From: Pseudoflavonifractor sp. 524-17
GTDB lineage: Bacteria > Bacillota > Clostridia > Oscillospirales > Oscillospiraceae
Reading direction: 5' to 3'
DNA: 64,000 nt
Assembly: GCF_009935845.1 (NCBI RefSeq)
Contig: NZ_QWEK01000018.1
Location: 27,667-91,666, forward strand
Below are positions 50,619 through 59,365 of the stretch, piece by piece. Position numbers and translations under genes: made by a program. The first letter of the stretch is position 1. Every line of letters begins with the position of its first letter. A model generated the notes under the pieces. That model saw only the letters and a program-made list of their open reading frames with translations, did no database searches and was not told the DNA's origin.

Positions 50619-51746
50619 TTATAAAGTTCCGTGAGCTACCTGACCCTTAAAGAGAACCGCTTTCAGCTCCAGATTTTCGTCCAGTACCGCCAGATTAGCC
50701 AGCTTTCCGCTCTCTACGCTGCCCACCCGGCCGTAGATGCCGATGGCCTTGGCGGGGTTAACCGCCGCCGCCCGCACCGCCACGTCCAGGGGGATGCCGA
50801 AGGACACCGCTGTCTTCATACAGCTCATCAGATCGGTGGCGGAGCCGGCAATGGTGCCGTCGGCCAGAGTGGCGTACTTGCCGTTCACCTTCACCGCCTG
50901 TCCGCCCAGGGTGTAATCCCCGTCAGGCATTCCCACCGCCCGCATGGTGTCACTGATCAGGATCACACGCTTGAACCCGAACATGGCGAACACCGCCCGC
51001 ACCACGCTGGGGTGGATATGCACGCCGTCGCAGATCAGCTCCACCCGGCAGTCTGAGGTGTCAAAGGCCGCCCCCACCACACCGGGCGCCCGATGGGTAA
51101 AGGCCGGCATGGCGTTAAAGAGATGGGTGGCCTGCCGGGCGCCGGCCTGATAGGCCGCCAGGGCGGTGTCGTAGTCCGCCGTGGTATGGGCGATGGACAC
51201 CGTCACCTCGTCGGCTACCGCCTTGATGAAGTCCAGGGCGCCGGGCTCCTCCGGGGCCACGGATACCAGCTTGACCAGCCCGTCTGCAGCCTCGTTCAGG
51301 CGACGGAACATTTCCACATCAGGCGCGTGGAGCCAGTCGGCATTCTGGGCGCCCTTTTTGGCTTGGGAGAGGAAGGGGCCCTCCAGATTGACGCCGCACA
51401 GCAGGGCGCCGCTGGTACTGGTCTTGCGGTGGCGGGCCGCGTTTTTACACACTTTGAGCAGCTGATCCTCCGCCAGGGTCATTCCCGCGGGACAGATCTG
51501 CGTTACGCCCCGGGACAGCTCATAGTCCGCGATAACCTGGAGCCCTTCAGGGTCTCCATCGCTGAAGTCGTGGCCCTTTGCGCCGTGGAAGTGGAGATCC
51601 GTCAGGCCGGGGATGATATAGCATCCCTTCAGGCTGGCGGTCTTGCCGTCGCCGCTGGCCTCGCTGATCCAGCTCTCGTCCGTGCATACGTCCCGCTGGA
51701 CGAAGCCGTCTTTTCCGCTATAAACTTGTGCGCCTGTCAGCCGCAT
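50619..51746 (-). CDS. nagA: N-acetylglucosamine-6-phosphate deacetylase
   Basis: NagA converts GlcNAc-6-P to glucosamine-6-P and acetate. The 375-residue amidohydrolase has PGLTDLHFHGAKGHDF, NLEGPFLSQAKKGAQ (metal Glu), IAHTTAD, ATHLFNAM and the catalytic Asp in LISDTMRAVG. Its start overlaps the nagB stop by 10 bp (translational coupling). It is the last gene of the sialic-acid unit before the MsmK promoter. Confidence 0.95.
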   Translation of the reverse strand: MRLTGAQVYSGKDGFVQRDVCTDESWISEASGDGKTASLKGCYIIPGLTDLHFHGAKGHDFSDGDPEGLQVIADYELSRGVTQICPAGMTLAEDQLLKVCKNAARHRKTSTSGALLCGVNLEGPFLSQAKKGAQNADWLHAPDVEMFRRLNEAADGLVKLVSVAPEEPGALDFIKAVADEVTVSIAHTTADYDTALAAYQAGARQATHLFNAMPAFTHRAPGVVGAAFDTSDCRVELICDGVHIHPSVVRAVFAMFGFKRVILISDTMRAVGMPDGDYTLGGQAVKVNGKYATLADGTIAGSATDLMSCMKTAVSFGIPLDVAVRAAAVNPAKAIGIYGRVGSVESGKLANLAVLDENLELKAVLFKGQVAHGTL

Positions 51747-52489
51747 ACCGGTTCACCAGCCTCTACCAGTTTGTGGAGCGCCTCCCGGTCGCCCACCAGC
51801 GTCACGTCTGGGTGCAGCTGCAAAATAGAGGCAGGCACCTGGGTGGAGATGGGACCGCGGAAAGCCCGGCAGACGATATCCGCCTTGGCCTCTCCGCTGA
51901 CCATGATAAGAATGCGCCGGGCCTGCATGATGTTCTTGATGCCCATGCTCAGCGCCTGGCGGGGTACATCCTCCCGGCGCCCAAAAAAGCGGGTATTGGC
52001 CTCAATGGTACTCTCTGTCAAGGTGACCAGGTGGGTTTCCAGCTCAAAGCCGTCCCCGGGCTCGTTGAAGGCGATATGGCCGTTGTGCCCCATGCCCAGC
52101 AGTTGGAGATCGATCCCTCCCAGGCTGCGGATCAGCTGGTTATACCGGGCGCACTCCGCCACAGGGCTTTTGGCCAACCCGTCCAGCACATGGGTATTCT
52201 CATATTTGATATCAATGTGGTCAAAGAGGTTGACCTGCATGAAATACCGGTAGCTCTGCTCGTGGCGGGGGGACAGGCCGTAATACTCGTCCAGATTGAC
52301 GCTGCGGGTCTCGGCAAAGCTGAGATCTCCCTTTTGATACCACTCCACCAGCTGCTGGTAGGCCCCCACCGGGGTGCCACCGGTGGCCAGACCCAGTACG
52401 CTGTCCGGTTTGGTAATTACCTGGGCGGAGAGGATATTGGCGGCCCGGCGGCTCATAGACTTATAGTCCTCTGACAGATAGACTCTCAT
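51737..52489 (-). CDS. nagB: Glucosamine-6-phosphate deaminase
   Basis: NagB converts glucosamine-6-P to fructose-6-P and ammonia, the entry point to glycolysis. The 250-residue protein shows LGLATGGTPVGAYQQLV, VNLDEYYGLSP, GMGHNGHIAFNEPG and HLVTLTESTIEANTRFF. It lies 38 bp downstream of nanA and overlaps nagA. Confidence 0.96.
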   Translation of the reverse strand: MRVYLSEDYKSMSRRAANILSAQVITKPDSVLGLATGGTPVGAYQQLVEWYQKGDLSFAETRSVNLDEYYGLSPRHEQSYRYFMQVNLFDHIDIKYENTHVLDGLAKSPVAECARYNQLIRSLGGIDLQLLGMGHNGHIAFNEPGDGFELETHLVTLTESTIEANTRFFGRREDVPRQALSMGIKNIMQARRILIMVSGEAKADIVCRAFRGPISTQVPASILQLHPDVTLVGDREALHKLVEAGEPVCG

Positions 52490-52527
52490 TCCGACTTTCC
52501 TCCTGAATTCTCAAATCCCCATAGGAT

Positions 52528-53433
52528 TTATTTGCAGAATTGCGCAATCGCCGCGTCAATCTGGGCCGCACAGGCGTCCACAATGGCTCTGTCGCTGTCA
52601 GCCAGCGCGGTCAGCGGCTTGCGCACACTGCCGCAGTCTACGCCCCGCTTCGCCAGAATGGCTTTAATCGCGGCGTACATATTGCCATGGGTGGAGCACA
52701 GCTTGTAGATAATGCGGCAAATCTCGTTTTGAATCTGCCGCGCCTGGTCCATCTTCCCCTCCTGGAAGAGGGCGTAGACTTTTAGGAAGAGTTCCGGCAT
52801 GGCGGCGTAGGTGCCGCCGATGCCCCCGTCCGCTCCCATGGCCAAGCCGGAAATGAACTGCTCATCCGGCCCGTTGAAGACAATGACGCCCTCGTCCTTC
52901 CACATCTGGATATCCTGGGTTGGCATGGAAGAGTTTTTCACGCCGATCACCCGGGGATTCTTCTTCATCTCCTGGAGCAGGGGTACGTTCAGGGCTACCC
53001 CGGCCAGCTGGGGGATGTTGTAGATGATAAAGTCCGTATTGGGCGCGGCAGCGGAAATATCGTTCCAGTACTCCGCGATGCTGTAGGGAGGGAGGTGGAA
53101 GTAGATGGGGGGAATAGAGGCAATGGCGTCCACTCCCAGGCGCTCCGCGTGGGCGGCCAGCTCGCAGCTGTCAGCGGTGTTGTTGCAGGCCACATGGGCA
53201 ATGATGGTCACCTTTCCCTTAGCCTCGGCCATGACATTCTCCAGAGTCAGCTTGCGCTCTTCCACGCTCTGGTAGATGCACTCGCCGGAGGATCCCCCCA
53301 CATACAGGCCGTTGACGCCCTTCCCGATCAGGTAGCGGGTCAGGGCCCGGACGCCCTCGGGGCTCACTCTGCCCTCGCCGTCGTAGCAGGCGTAGAATGC
53401 CGGGAGTACGCCGCTGTATTTTTTGCTGTTCAT
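52528..53433 (-). CDS. nanA: N-acetylneuraminate lyase (DHDPS family)
   Basis: A 301-residue class I aldolase that would split Neu5Ac into ManNAc and pyruvate. Motifs are YVGGSSGECIYQS (the GSTGE-like carboxylate site), IIYNIPQLAGV (catalytic Tyr) and the Schiff-base Lys in VIGVKNSSM. KNSS rather than KxT and the neighbours AGE, ROK kinase, NagA and NagB favour sialic acid over dihydrodipicolinate. It follows the second permease by 94 bp. Confidence 0.92.
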   Translation of the reverse strand: MNSKKYSGVLPAFYACYDGEGRVSPEGVRALTRYLIGKGVNGLYVGGSSGECIYQSVEERKLTLENVMAEAKGKVTIIAHVACNNTADSCELAAHAERLGVDAIASIPPIYFHLPPYSIAEYWNDISAAAPNTDFIIYNIPQLAGVALNVPLLQEMKKNPRVIGVKNSSMPTQDIQMWKDEGVIVFNGPDEQFISGLAMGADGGIGGTYAAMPELFLKVYALFQEGKMDQARQIQNEICRIIYKLCSTHGNMYAAIKAILAKRGVDCGSVRKPLTALADSDRAIVDACAAQIDAAIAQFCK

Positions 53434-53527
53434 ACTATATCACTCCACATCTTAAAATATGCGCATACACAACGCCAGCGGACCCCAGGGCGCTGCCGCC
53501 CCGCGGCCCGCCGGCGCCGGTGTGATG

Positions 53528-54427
53528 TTATCCCTTTACAGCACCCATGGTAATACCCTGGGTGAAGTATTTTTGGAAGCACAGGAACACGATGATAATG
53601 GGAACCGCGGCCAGAGCCGCGCCCGCCATAATCAGTCCATAATCGTTGGACATCTCTGATTGGAGGGATGCAATGCCCAGGGAAATGGTCTTTACCGAAT
53701 CCTGCTGAAGCATAACCAGCTGGAGGGGATACTCATTCCAGGCATTAATAAAGGTAAAAATAGCCAAAGCGCCGAAACCGGGCTTAATGATGGGGAACGC
53801 CACATTGATGAAGGTGGTCAGCTCTCCGGCGCCGTCAATACGGGCCGCCTCCAGCAAAGAGGTGGGGATGTTTTCCGAGAACTGCTTCATCAAGAATACG
53901 CCGAAGGGCCAGCCTACCACCGGGCAAATCACCGCGAACAGGGGCAGTACTTCGGACAAAACGGGCGTTTTCGAGCTCAAAAATCCCATATTGGACACCT
54001 GCTGGAGCAGCGGGATAAGGATGACCTGCTTGGGCAGCGCCATGGCGCACACAAACAGGGAGAACACAACGCCGCGGCCCCAGAAACGCTTCTTCGCCAG
54101 CACGTAGCCTGCCAGGGAGGCGGTAACGCAGGTCAGCAGCATGGCCACCACAGAGATAAATACACTGTTGAAGAGCCAGCGGATGGCCATAGGAATTTTC
54201 GCGCCAAAGAACTGGGTGCTGCTCTTAAACAGGCGGGCATAGTTGTCCCATGAAATGGAGGTGGGGATCCATTTTACCGACTGGCCAGCCTTGACGATGA
54301 TGTCGCTTTTCTCCTTGACAGAACCGGTGATGATCCAGTATAAGGGGAAGATGAAGAAAATGGCCAGCAGCACCAACAAAATCACGGACACGATAAAATA
54401 GGGGGAAATCTTCTTTTCTTGTCTCAT
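53528..54427 (-). CDS. Sugar ABC transporter permease (MalG type)
   Basis: A 299-residue permease with six helices, first at about 10-32, and the EAA loop EAARIDGAGELTTFINVAFPIIKPGF (about 195-220) that docks the ATPase. It starts 15 bp after its partner permease and forms a heterodimer with it. It belongs to the carbohydrate uptake CUT1 class; the cargo is inferred to be sialic acid from the neighbours. Confidence 0.94.
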   Translation of the reverse strand: MRQEKKISPYFIVSVILLVLLAIFFIFPLYWIITGSVKEKSDIIVKAGQSVKWIPTSISWDNYARLFKSSTQFFGAKIPMAIRWLFNSVFISVVAMLLTCVTASLAGYVLAKKRFWGRGVVFSLFVCAMALPKQVILIPLLQQVSNMGFLSSKTPVLSEVLPLFAVICPVVGWPFGVFLMKQFSENIPTSLLEAARIDGAGELTTFINVAFPIIKPGFGALAIFTFINAWNEYPLQLVMLQQDSVKTISLGIASLQSEMSNDYGLIMAGAALAAVPIIIVFLCFQKYFTQGITMGAVKG

Positions 54428-54442
54428 CGTCCCTGCCTCCCC

Positions 54443-55351
54443 TTATTCTGTCGTTCCGCCATTCATGACCTTGAACTGAATGGCGCTGAAGATGGCGATT
54501 ACGATGGCCAGGACCACGCCCATGGCGTCGGCATAGCCGAAATCCTTGCTGGTGATAAAGGCCGTTTCATACAGCAGGTACATGACTGTACTGGTACTGT
54601 ACAGCGGCCCGCCTCTGGTCAGCAGCTGGATCAGCGCGAAGCACTGGAAGCTGTTGATGGTGGTGATGATGACCACATACAGGGTGGTGGGCATGATAGA
54701 GGGCCACTTGATTTTCCAGAACGTCTGGAGGTTGGTGGCGCCGTCTACTTGAGCCGCCTCTACCAAAGAGTTGTCCACATTGCCCAAGGCCGCCACGTAG
54801 AGCACGATGGGCTGACCGATGGAGGTGGTAAACAGGATGATGATAATACACCAGATGGCCATGGTGGCGCTCTCCGTCCAGGGCAGAGGCTTGCCGCCAA
54901 ACGCCTTGATGACATAGTTAAACAGGCCGTTGTACTTATCGAACATCCACTTCCACACCACCACTACCGCCACGGAGCCGGTGACCACAGGCAGGTAGAA
55001 TACGCAGCGGAAGAAGGAGCGGGTCCAAGCTTTCATCTTATAGATAGCGGAGCCCACCCACAGCGAGAAAGCGGTAACAGTAGGCACCGCCGCCACAACG
55101 ATAATCACAGTATTGACGGCGGACTTTTTGAAGACCGGGTCGTTGAACAGCCGGATATAATTATCAAACGCGATAAATTTCCCGTTGCTCTGGTTGGCGA
55201 AGCTGGCATCTGTAAAGCTGGTGATAATGCCCATCAGCATAGGGTAAATGACGAATCCCAGGAAAAAGATCAGCGCTGGAAGCAGGAACAGATAGGAAAC
55301 TCCAGTCTCTCTGCGCTGGAGCACAAGGCTCCGTTTGGAACCCTTTGCCAT
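54443..55351 (-). CDS. Sugar ABC transporter permease (MalF type)
   Basis: A 302-residue CUT1 permease with an N-terminal helix (YLFLLPALIFFLGFVIYPML) and the docking loop VEAAQVDGATNLQTFWKIKWPSI. The ATG at 55351 is chosen because GAGGGAGG lies about 9 nt upstream; an ATG two codons earlier is too close. It follows the substrate-binding gene after a hairpin (55402-55440). Confidence 0.94.
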   Translation of the reverse strand: MAKGSKRSLVLQRRETGVSYLFLLPALIFFLGFVIYPMLMGIITSFTDASFANQSNGKFIAFDNYIRLFNDPVFKKSAVNTVIIVVAAVPTVTAFSLWVGSAIYKMKAWTRSFFRCVFYLPVVTGSVAVVVVWKWMFDKYNGLFNYVIKAFGGKPLPWTESATMAIWCIIIILFTTSIGQPIVLYVAALGNVDNSLVEAAQVDGATNLQTFWKIKWPSIMPTTLYVVIITTINSFQCFALIQLLTRGGPLYSTSTVMYLLYETAFITSKDFGYADAMGVVLAIVIAIFSAIQFKVMNGGTTE

Positions 55352-55401
55352 ACGCATTTCCCTCCCTCTTGACAATTTGACTATATGTCTGATTGGTAGA
55401 A

Positions 55402-55440
55402 GAGCTCCCTCCCCCCAATACCCTCAGAGGGAGGGAGCTC
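55402..55440 (-). terminator. Intercistronic hairpin between the binding-protein and permease genes
   Basis: GAGCTCCCTCC (55402-55412) pairs with GGAGGGAGCTC (55430-55440), and no U-run follows on the coding strand. Such hairpins raise binding-protein mRNA over permease mRNA. Confidence 0.6.
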
Positions 55441-55456
55441 CGCTGTGGTTTAGAGA

Positions 55457-56797
55457 TTAAGCGTTCGCCTGAGTGTTGAAGTTGTCGGCCTCAGCCTGGA
55501 CGTCGTTTCCATTGAACACGTTCTGCAGCATGTTGAACCACAGGGGACGCATGGTGGCAAAGCCGTCCTTGGTGTTGTAGTAGGGGCCGTAGTACTGGGT
55601 CCAGGAGGCCAGCAGAGCCTTGTGCTCATCGCCGGGGTACAGATCGCCGAAGGAGTCACGCACGGGGAAAGCGTTGGTCTTAATGACGCTCTGGGGGCCC
55701 CACTCGCTGTCGTCGCAGATGAACTTCAGGAACCGCTTGGCGGCGTCCGCCCGGGCGGCGTCCTTATTATCGAACACGCAGAAGCCGTTGACCAGGTACT
55801 CCAGCTCAGGCACGCCGTCGTCAGAGGGGAAGGGGACGGCTTCCTGGGTAAAGTCCTCGGTGGCGTAGGAGACCTCGTTAGAGGTGCCCCAGCAGAAGGT
55901 CATGGCGGCGGTCTCCTGCTGGAACTGCTGCAGCTCGTCTGCGGCCGCCATGGAGAAGCCGGCGTCCAGATGGCCTTTGCTGTACATGTCGGCCAGGAGC
56001 TGGAGAGCCTTCACGCCGTTGGCGTCGATGTTCCACTTGCCGTCAGAACCCACGATGGTGGAGGAATACAGGTTGTTCACCAGCGCGCGGGTACCCTGGT
56101 CGCCGCCCTGGCCGCCGCAGTAGACGATACCGGGCACCGCAGTGGCGCCGTTCTCAGCCAGCTTGGCACACATGTTCTGGAAATCCTCCGTGGTCCAGGT
56201 GCGGTCCCCCTCCAGATTGACGAACTCAATCGCGCCGGAGGACACCAGCGCCTCCTTGTTCAGGCCCATGTAGAAGGGGGAAGAGGAGATGGGGTACATG
56301 TAGTAGGTGCCGCCGGCGCCCTTGCAGGCCTCCAGCACGCCCTGGTTGGTCACGTCGGCCAGGTAGGCGGAGTCAAACATGTCATCCAGCGCCACCAGGT
56401 TGCCGGCGTTGCCGTACTCAATGATACGGCCGGGGGCGTCAAACAGGATGTCGGGGGCGGTGCCGGCGGTGATGGCGGAGGTGAGCTGCTCCGGACCGCT
56501 GGTGAAGTCGATGGTGGTGAGCTCCACCTTTACGTCGGGGTTAGCCTTCTCAAAGGCAGCGATCACTTCCTCTTCGTAGCCGCTGTCCACACCGAAGGTG
56601 GGGAACGCCCACCACTTGATGGTGACCTGCTCTCCGGTGGCGCCGCCGCCGCTGTCAGAGACCGCGGGGGCGGAGGGCTGGGAGTCAGGCGCGGTACTGG
56701 GCGCCGTGCTGGGGGCGCTGCCGGTGCCGCCGCAGCCGGCCATGGAGACCGCCATGGACAGAGACAGGGCGAATGCAAGCGTCTTTTTCAGATTCAT
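55457..56797 (-). CDS. Extracellular solute-binding lipoprotein (CUT1 sugar ABC importer)
   Basis: A 446-residue lipoprotein: signal peptide, lipobox MAGC (Cys about 24), a Ser/Thr/Pro/Ala linker (to about 58), then a family 1 solute-binding fold (VTIKWWAFPTFGVDSG, AGTAPDILFDAPGRI, PISSSPFYMGLNKEAL). In context it binds sialic acid or a related amino sugar. The ATG at 56797 follows AAAGGAGGAG. It is first in the transport-catabolic unit, with a consensus promoter and an adjacent dyad. Confidence 0.93.
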   Translation of the reverse strand: MNLKKTLAFALSLSMAVSMAGCGGTGSAPSTAPSTAPDSQPSAPAVSDSGGGATGEQVTIKWWAFPTFGVDSGYEEEVIAAFEKANPDVKVELTTIDFTSGPEQLTSAITAGTAPDILFDAPGRIIEYGNAGNLVALDDMFDSAYLADVTNQGVLEACKGAGGTYYMYPISSSPFYMGLNKEALVSSGAIEFVNLEGDRTWTTEDFQNMCAKLAENGATAVPGIVYCGGQGGDQGTRALVNNLYSSTIVGSDGKWNIDANGVKALQLLADMYSKGHLDAGFSMAAADELQQFQQETAAMTFCWGTSNEVSYATEDFTQEAVPFPSDDGVPELEYLVNGFCVFDNKDAARADAAKRFLKFICDDSEWGPQSVIKTNAFPVRDSFGDLYPGDEHKALLASWTQYYGPYYNTKDGFATMRPLWFNMLQNVFNGNDVQAEADNFNTQANA

Positions 56798-56868
56798 TTC
56801 GAACTCCTCCTTTATTGCTTCCATTTCTGGATAAAAATCTTGCTTCCCTGTGAAGCAATTCTGTATGA

Positions 56869-56921
56869 ATTGTACAATTACTGGGCCTGTTTGTCAATAG
56901 GGGTTTCAAACAAATTTTGAA
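56869..56921 (-). promoter_or_regulatory. Promoter and dyad of the sialic-acid transport unit
   Basis: TTGACA (56892-56897), 17 bp, TACAAT (56869-56874) read leftwards. Immediately upstream, TTCAAA-N5-TTTGAA (56905-56921) is a perfect dyad and a candidate operator for the RpiR regulator. Confidence 0.72.
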
Positions 56922-56966
56922 CTTTGTTTTTTTCTGCAAATTTTTTTCACATCCAGATTCTCCCAA

Positions 56967-57821
56967 TCAGATGTGCAGGTTGGACAGCACATCCGCCACC
57001 TGCTCCCGCCGCGTACGGCAGCCCTCAATATCCCGCCGGCAGATCTCACTGAACAGAACGTCCACCAGAAAGAGCTGGGCCACCCGCGCCGCCACAGAGC
57101 CCAGCTGATAGGGGTCCTCCTTTGAGCCGCACGGGAGCACCACGTTCACATACGCCGCCCCAGGAGATTTGGGAAAACGGGTGATAAGAATGCTCTTTCC
57201 TCCCCGCTTTCTCACCACTTTCAGCACGTCCACCACGTCCCGGGTGGATCCCGAGTAGGAAAAATAGAGCACCACATCCCGCGGGGTCATCTGAGAGGCG
57301 GCGATGGCCTGCATATGGGAGTCCCACACCGCGAAAAAGCCCGGCATGGCCGTGGAGAAGAGGTGCGCCGCCTCCTGGGCCAGAATCATAGACCCCCCCT
57401 GACCCATACACAGCACTTTTTCCGCCCCCAGCAGCAGGTCGGCGGCCTGGGTGATGGCCTCAGGGCGGATCAGGGCCAGGGTCTGTGCCATGGCCCCTAC
57501 ATCCGCGCTGTAGATCTTTTTGCACATGTCCAAAACCGTGTCTCCCGGCAGGACCTCTCCTGACAGGGGGCTATAGGCGTCCCGGCTGGCCAGGGAGTTG
57601 GCCACCGCCAGCTTGAACGCGCTGTAGCCCTTGTACTTCATCCGCCGGCAGAAGCGGGAGATGGTTGCCTCCGCCACGCCGCACTCCTCCGCCAGCTCCG
57701 AGATGGACATAAACTGTGTCTGGTTTGGGTGGGTGGCCACATAGTCGGCCACCTTTTTTTCCGAGCCTGTCAGCTGGTAATACTCATTGTCCAGCTTGGC
57801 AAAGATATTTCCCTGGGACAT
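56967..57821 (-). CDS. RpiR-family regulator of the sialic-acid/amino-sugar genes
   Basis: A 284-residue regulator: N-terminal HTH (SISELAEECGVAEATISRFC, about 39-58) and a C-terminal SIS sugar-phosphate-binding domain (VLCMGQGGSMILAQEAAHLF; YFSYSGSTRDVVDVL). RpiR proteins commonly sense ManNAc-6-P, GlcNAc-6-P or MurNAc-6-P and repress uptake genes. It lies between the AGE epimerase gene (72 bp upstream) and the transport unit, with candidate operators at both. Confidence 0.93.
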   Translation of the reverse strand: MSQGNIFAKLDNEYYQLTGSEKKVADYVATHPNQTQFMSISELAEECGVAEATISRFCRRMKYKGYSAFKLAVANSLASRDAYSPLSGEVLPGDTVLDMCKKIYSADVGAMAQTLALIRPEAITQAADLLLGAEKVLCMGQGGSMILAQEAAHLFSTAMPGFFAVWDSHMQAIAASQMTPRDVVLYFSYSGSTRDVVDVLKVVRKRGGKSILITRFPKSPGAAYVNVVLPCGSKEDPYQLGSVAARVAQLFLVDVLFSEICRRDIEGCRTRREQVADVLSNLHI

Positions 57822-57893
57822 CGCGCCTCCCTCCTCTCCTGCCGCCGGCGCAACACCTGTTTTACGGGCCTGAGCGCAAGTATTCTGGATAAT

Positions 57894-59117
57894 TTAGCCC
57901 TTCTCCAGCAGCTCGGCCAACATTCCGTCCACCATGGACAGCATCCGCGGCAGGTGGAAGGGTCCCTTGAATGTGCTGCCCTTGGTGCTGGGCATAGTGG
58001 GCAGGCCGTCCCGGCGGAGATAGCCGTACCACTCGCCATACTCCCGGTCGGAGAAGTGTTTTTTGCAGTAGTCCAGCGTCTGCTCAAACTTTTCCAGATA
58101 GGCCACATCCCCGGTGTCCCGGAAGATCATCATGGAGGCAATCAAAGTCTCGTCGTGGGGCCACCACAGCTTCATGTCGTGCTCATAGGCCTCGGTGGGC
58201 TTGCCCAAGCAGTCGATGAAGTACAGCAGGCCGCCATACTCTTTGTCCCAGCCGGCCTCAAAGGCCCAGTCGAAGATCTCAATGGCCGTCTTTCGGATCT
58301 CCTCGTCCTGGGCGTAGTTAGCCGCCTCCATAAGGAACCAGGAGCACTCAATGTCGTGGCCCGGGTTGACCACCCGGCCCGCAGTGTATTCCAGCTCCGG
58401 CGTGCCGTCCATGGCCACCGACTCCAGCGTACATTTCAGATGGGGCTTGTAGTGGTAGCGGAAGATGGTGTCCACACATTCCCTGGCCCGGCCCGCATAC
58501 AGCTCCTGATGGCCCGGGTCCTTATCCACCCGGCGGAGCACCGAGGTAATGTTGAGGTAGATCATAGGGTCCGCCAGAGCCCGGCCGCTGCGGGTTTCCG
58601 GAATGGTCTTGGGCCCCAGGCCGGCGGGGTCCTTGATGAGGCCGTTGTTGAGCTGGTAGATCAGCTCATAGGTGGCCCGGGCCCGCTCCAGATATTCTGT
58701 CTCGCCGGTGACGCCGTAATACTCCGCGTTGGCAATGGCATAAAATCCTTCGGAGAAGCAGTAGCGGCGCTGGCGCAGGGGCCTGCCCTCCGCGGTGACG
58801 GTGAAGTACATCCGGCTGCCTGCCTCCCGGTTGATGCAGTGGGCCTCCATGAAATCCAGGCAGCTCTTGCTGGCCTGGAGCCACTCCTCCCGCACGCCGT
58901 ACCGGCTGCACAGGTTGGCAAACATCCAGGCGCAGCGGCCCTGCATCCACACGCTCTTGTCAGTGGAGTACCGCTCCCCTGTCCGGTCCAGGCAGGTGTA
59001 GACACCGCCGTTCACCCGGTCCATCCCGTTCTTCAGCCAAAAGCTGACGCAGATGTCCAGCTCCTCCGCAATCCAGTCTTTGTGGGCCTGAAGCCGCTCC
59101 CTCATTGCAGTATCCAT
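57894..59117 (-). CDS. AGE-family N-acylglucosamine 2-epimerase
   Basis: A 407-residue (alpha/alpha)6-barrel protein that would interconvert ManNAc and GlcNAc. Conserved elements include GGVYTCLDRTG, SVWMQGRCAWMFA, YCFSEGFYAIANAEYY, the His of NPGHDIECSW and the His of WWPHDETLIASMM; these histidines are the expected acid/base pair. It replaces the NanK/NanE route: ManNAc is epimerised before phosphorylation. The ATG at 59117 follows AAAGGAAGGCGG. It is divergent from the ROK-like kinase gene and upstream of rpiR. Confidence 0.92.
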   Translation of the reverse strand: MDTAMRERLQAHKDWIAEELDICVSFWLKNGMDRVNGGVYTCLDRTGERYSTDKSVWMQGRCAWMFANLCSRYGVREEWLQASKSCLDFMEAHCINREAGSRMYFTVTAEGRPLRQRRYCFSEGFYAIANAEYYGVTGETEYLERARATYELIYQLNNGLIKDPAGLGPKTIPETRSGRALADPMIYLNITSVLRRVDKDPGHQELYAGRARECVDTIFRYHYKPHLKCTLESVAMDGTPELEYTAGRVVNPGHDIECSWFLMEAANYAQDEEIRKTAIEIFDWAFEAGWDKEYGGLLYFIDCLGKPTEAYEHDMKLWWPHDETLIASMMIFRDTGDVAYLEKFEQTLDYCKKHFSDREYGEWYGYLRRDGLPTMPSTKGSTFKGPFHLPRMLSMVDGMLAELLEKG

Positions 59118-59195
59118 TGTTTCTTCCGCCTTCCTTTTTATACAGGTCGTACAATTTTTTCTGTTCCCTAACATCCTGTTTTATGGCTCATACCC

Positions 59196-59261
59196 ATCAT
59201 ACCTTTGAAACTCTCTTTCCGTCAAGAGAATTTTTGAAAGTTTCTTTCATTTTTTCGAAAA
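59196..59261. promoter_or_regulatory. Divergent control region of AGE and ROK genes with GAAA-N5-TTTC dyads
   Basis: The AGE promoter is TTGACG (59220-59225), 18 bp, TATGAT (59196-59201). Its spacer holds GAAA-CTCTC-TTTC (59207-59219). Next come TGAAA-GTTTC-TTTCA (59235-59249) and TTTTCGAAAA (59252-59261). For the ROK gene a TTGACA lies at about 59266-59271, but the -10 is poor. The three dyads are candidate RpiR operators. Confidence 0.6.
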
Positions 59262-59365
59262 TAGCCTTGACAGATTGAAAAAAAATGGTAGCCTATACTT
59301 GAGGATATTCAGGCAACAATCACAAATGTTCCACGGCGGCTGACCAAAATAAGGAGGGGTATCCC

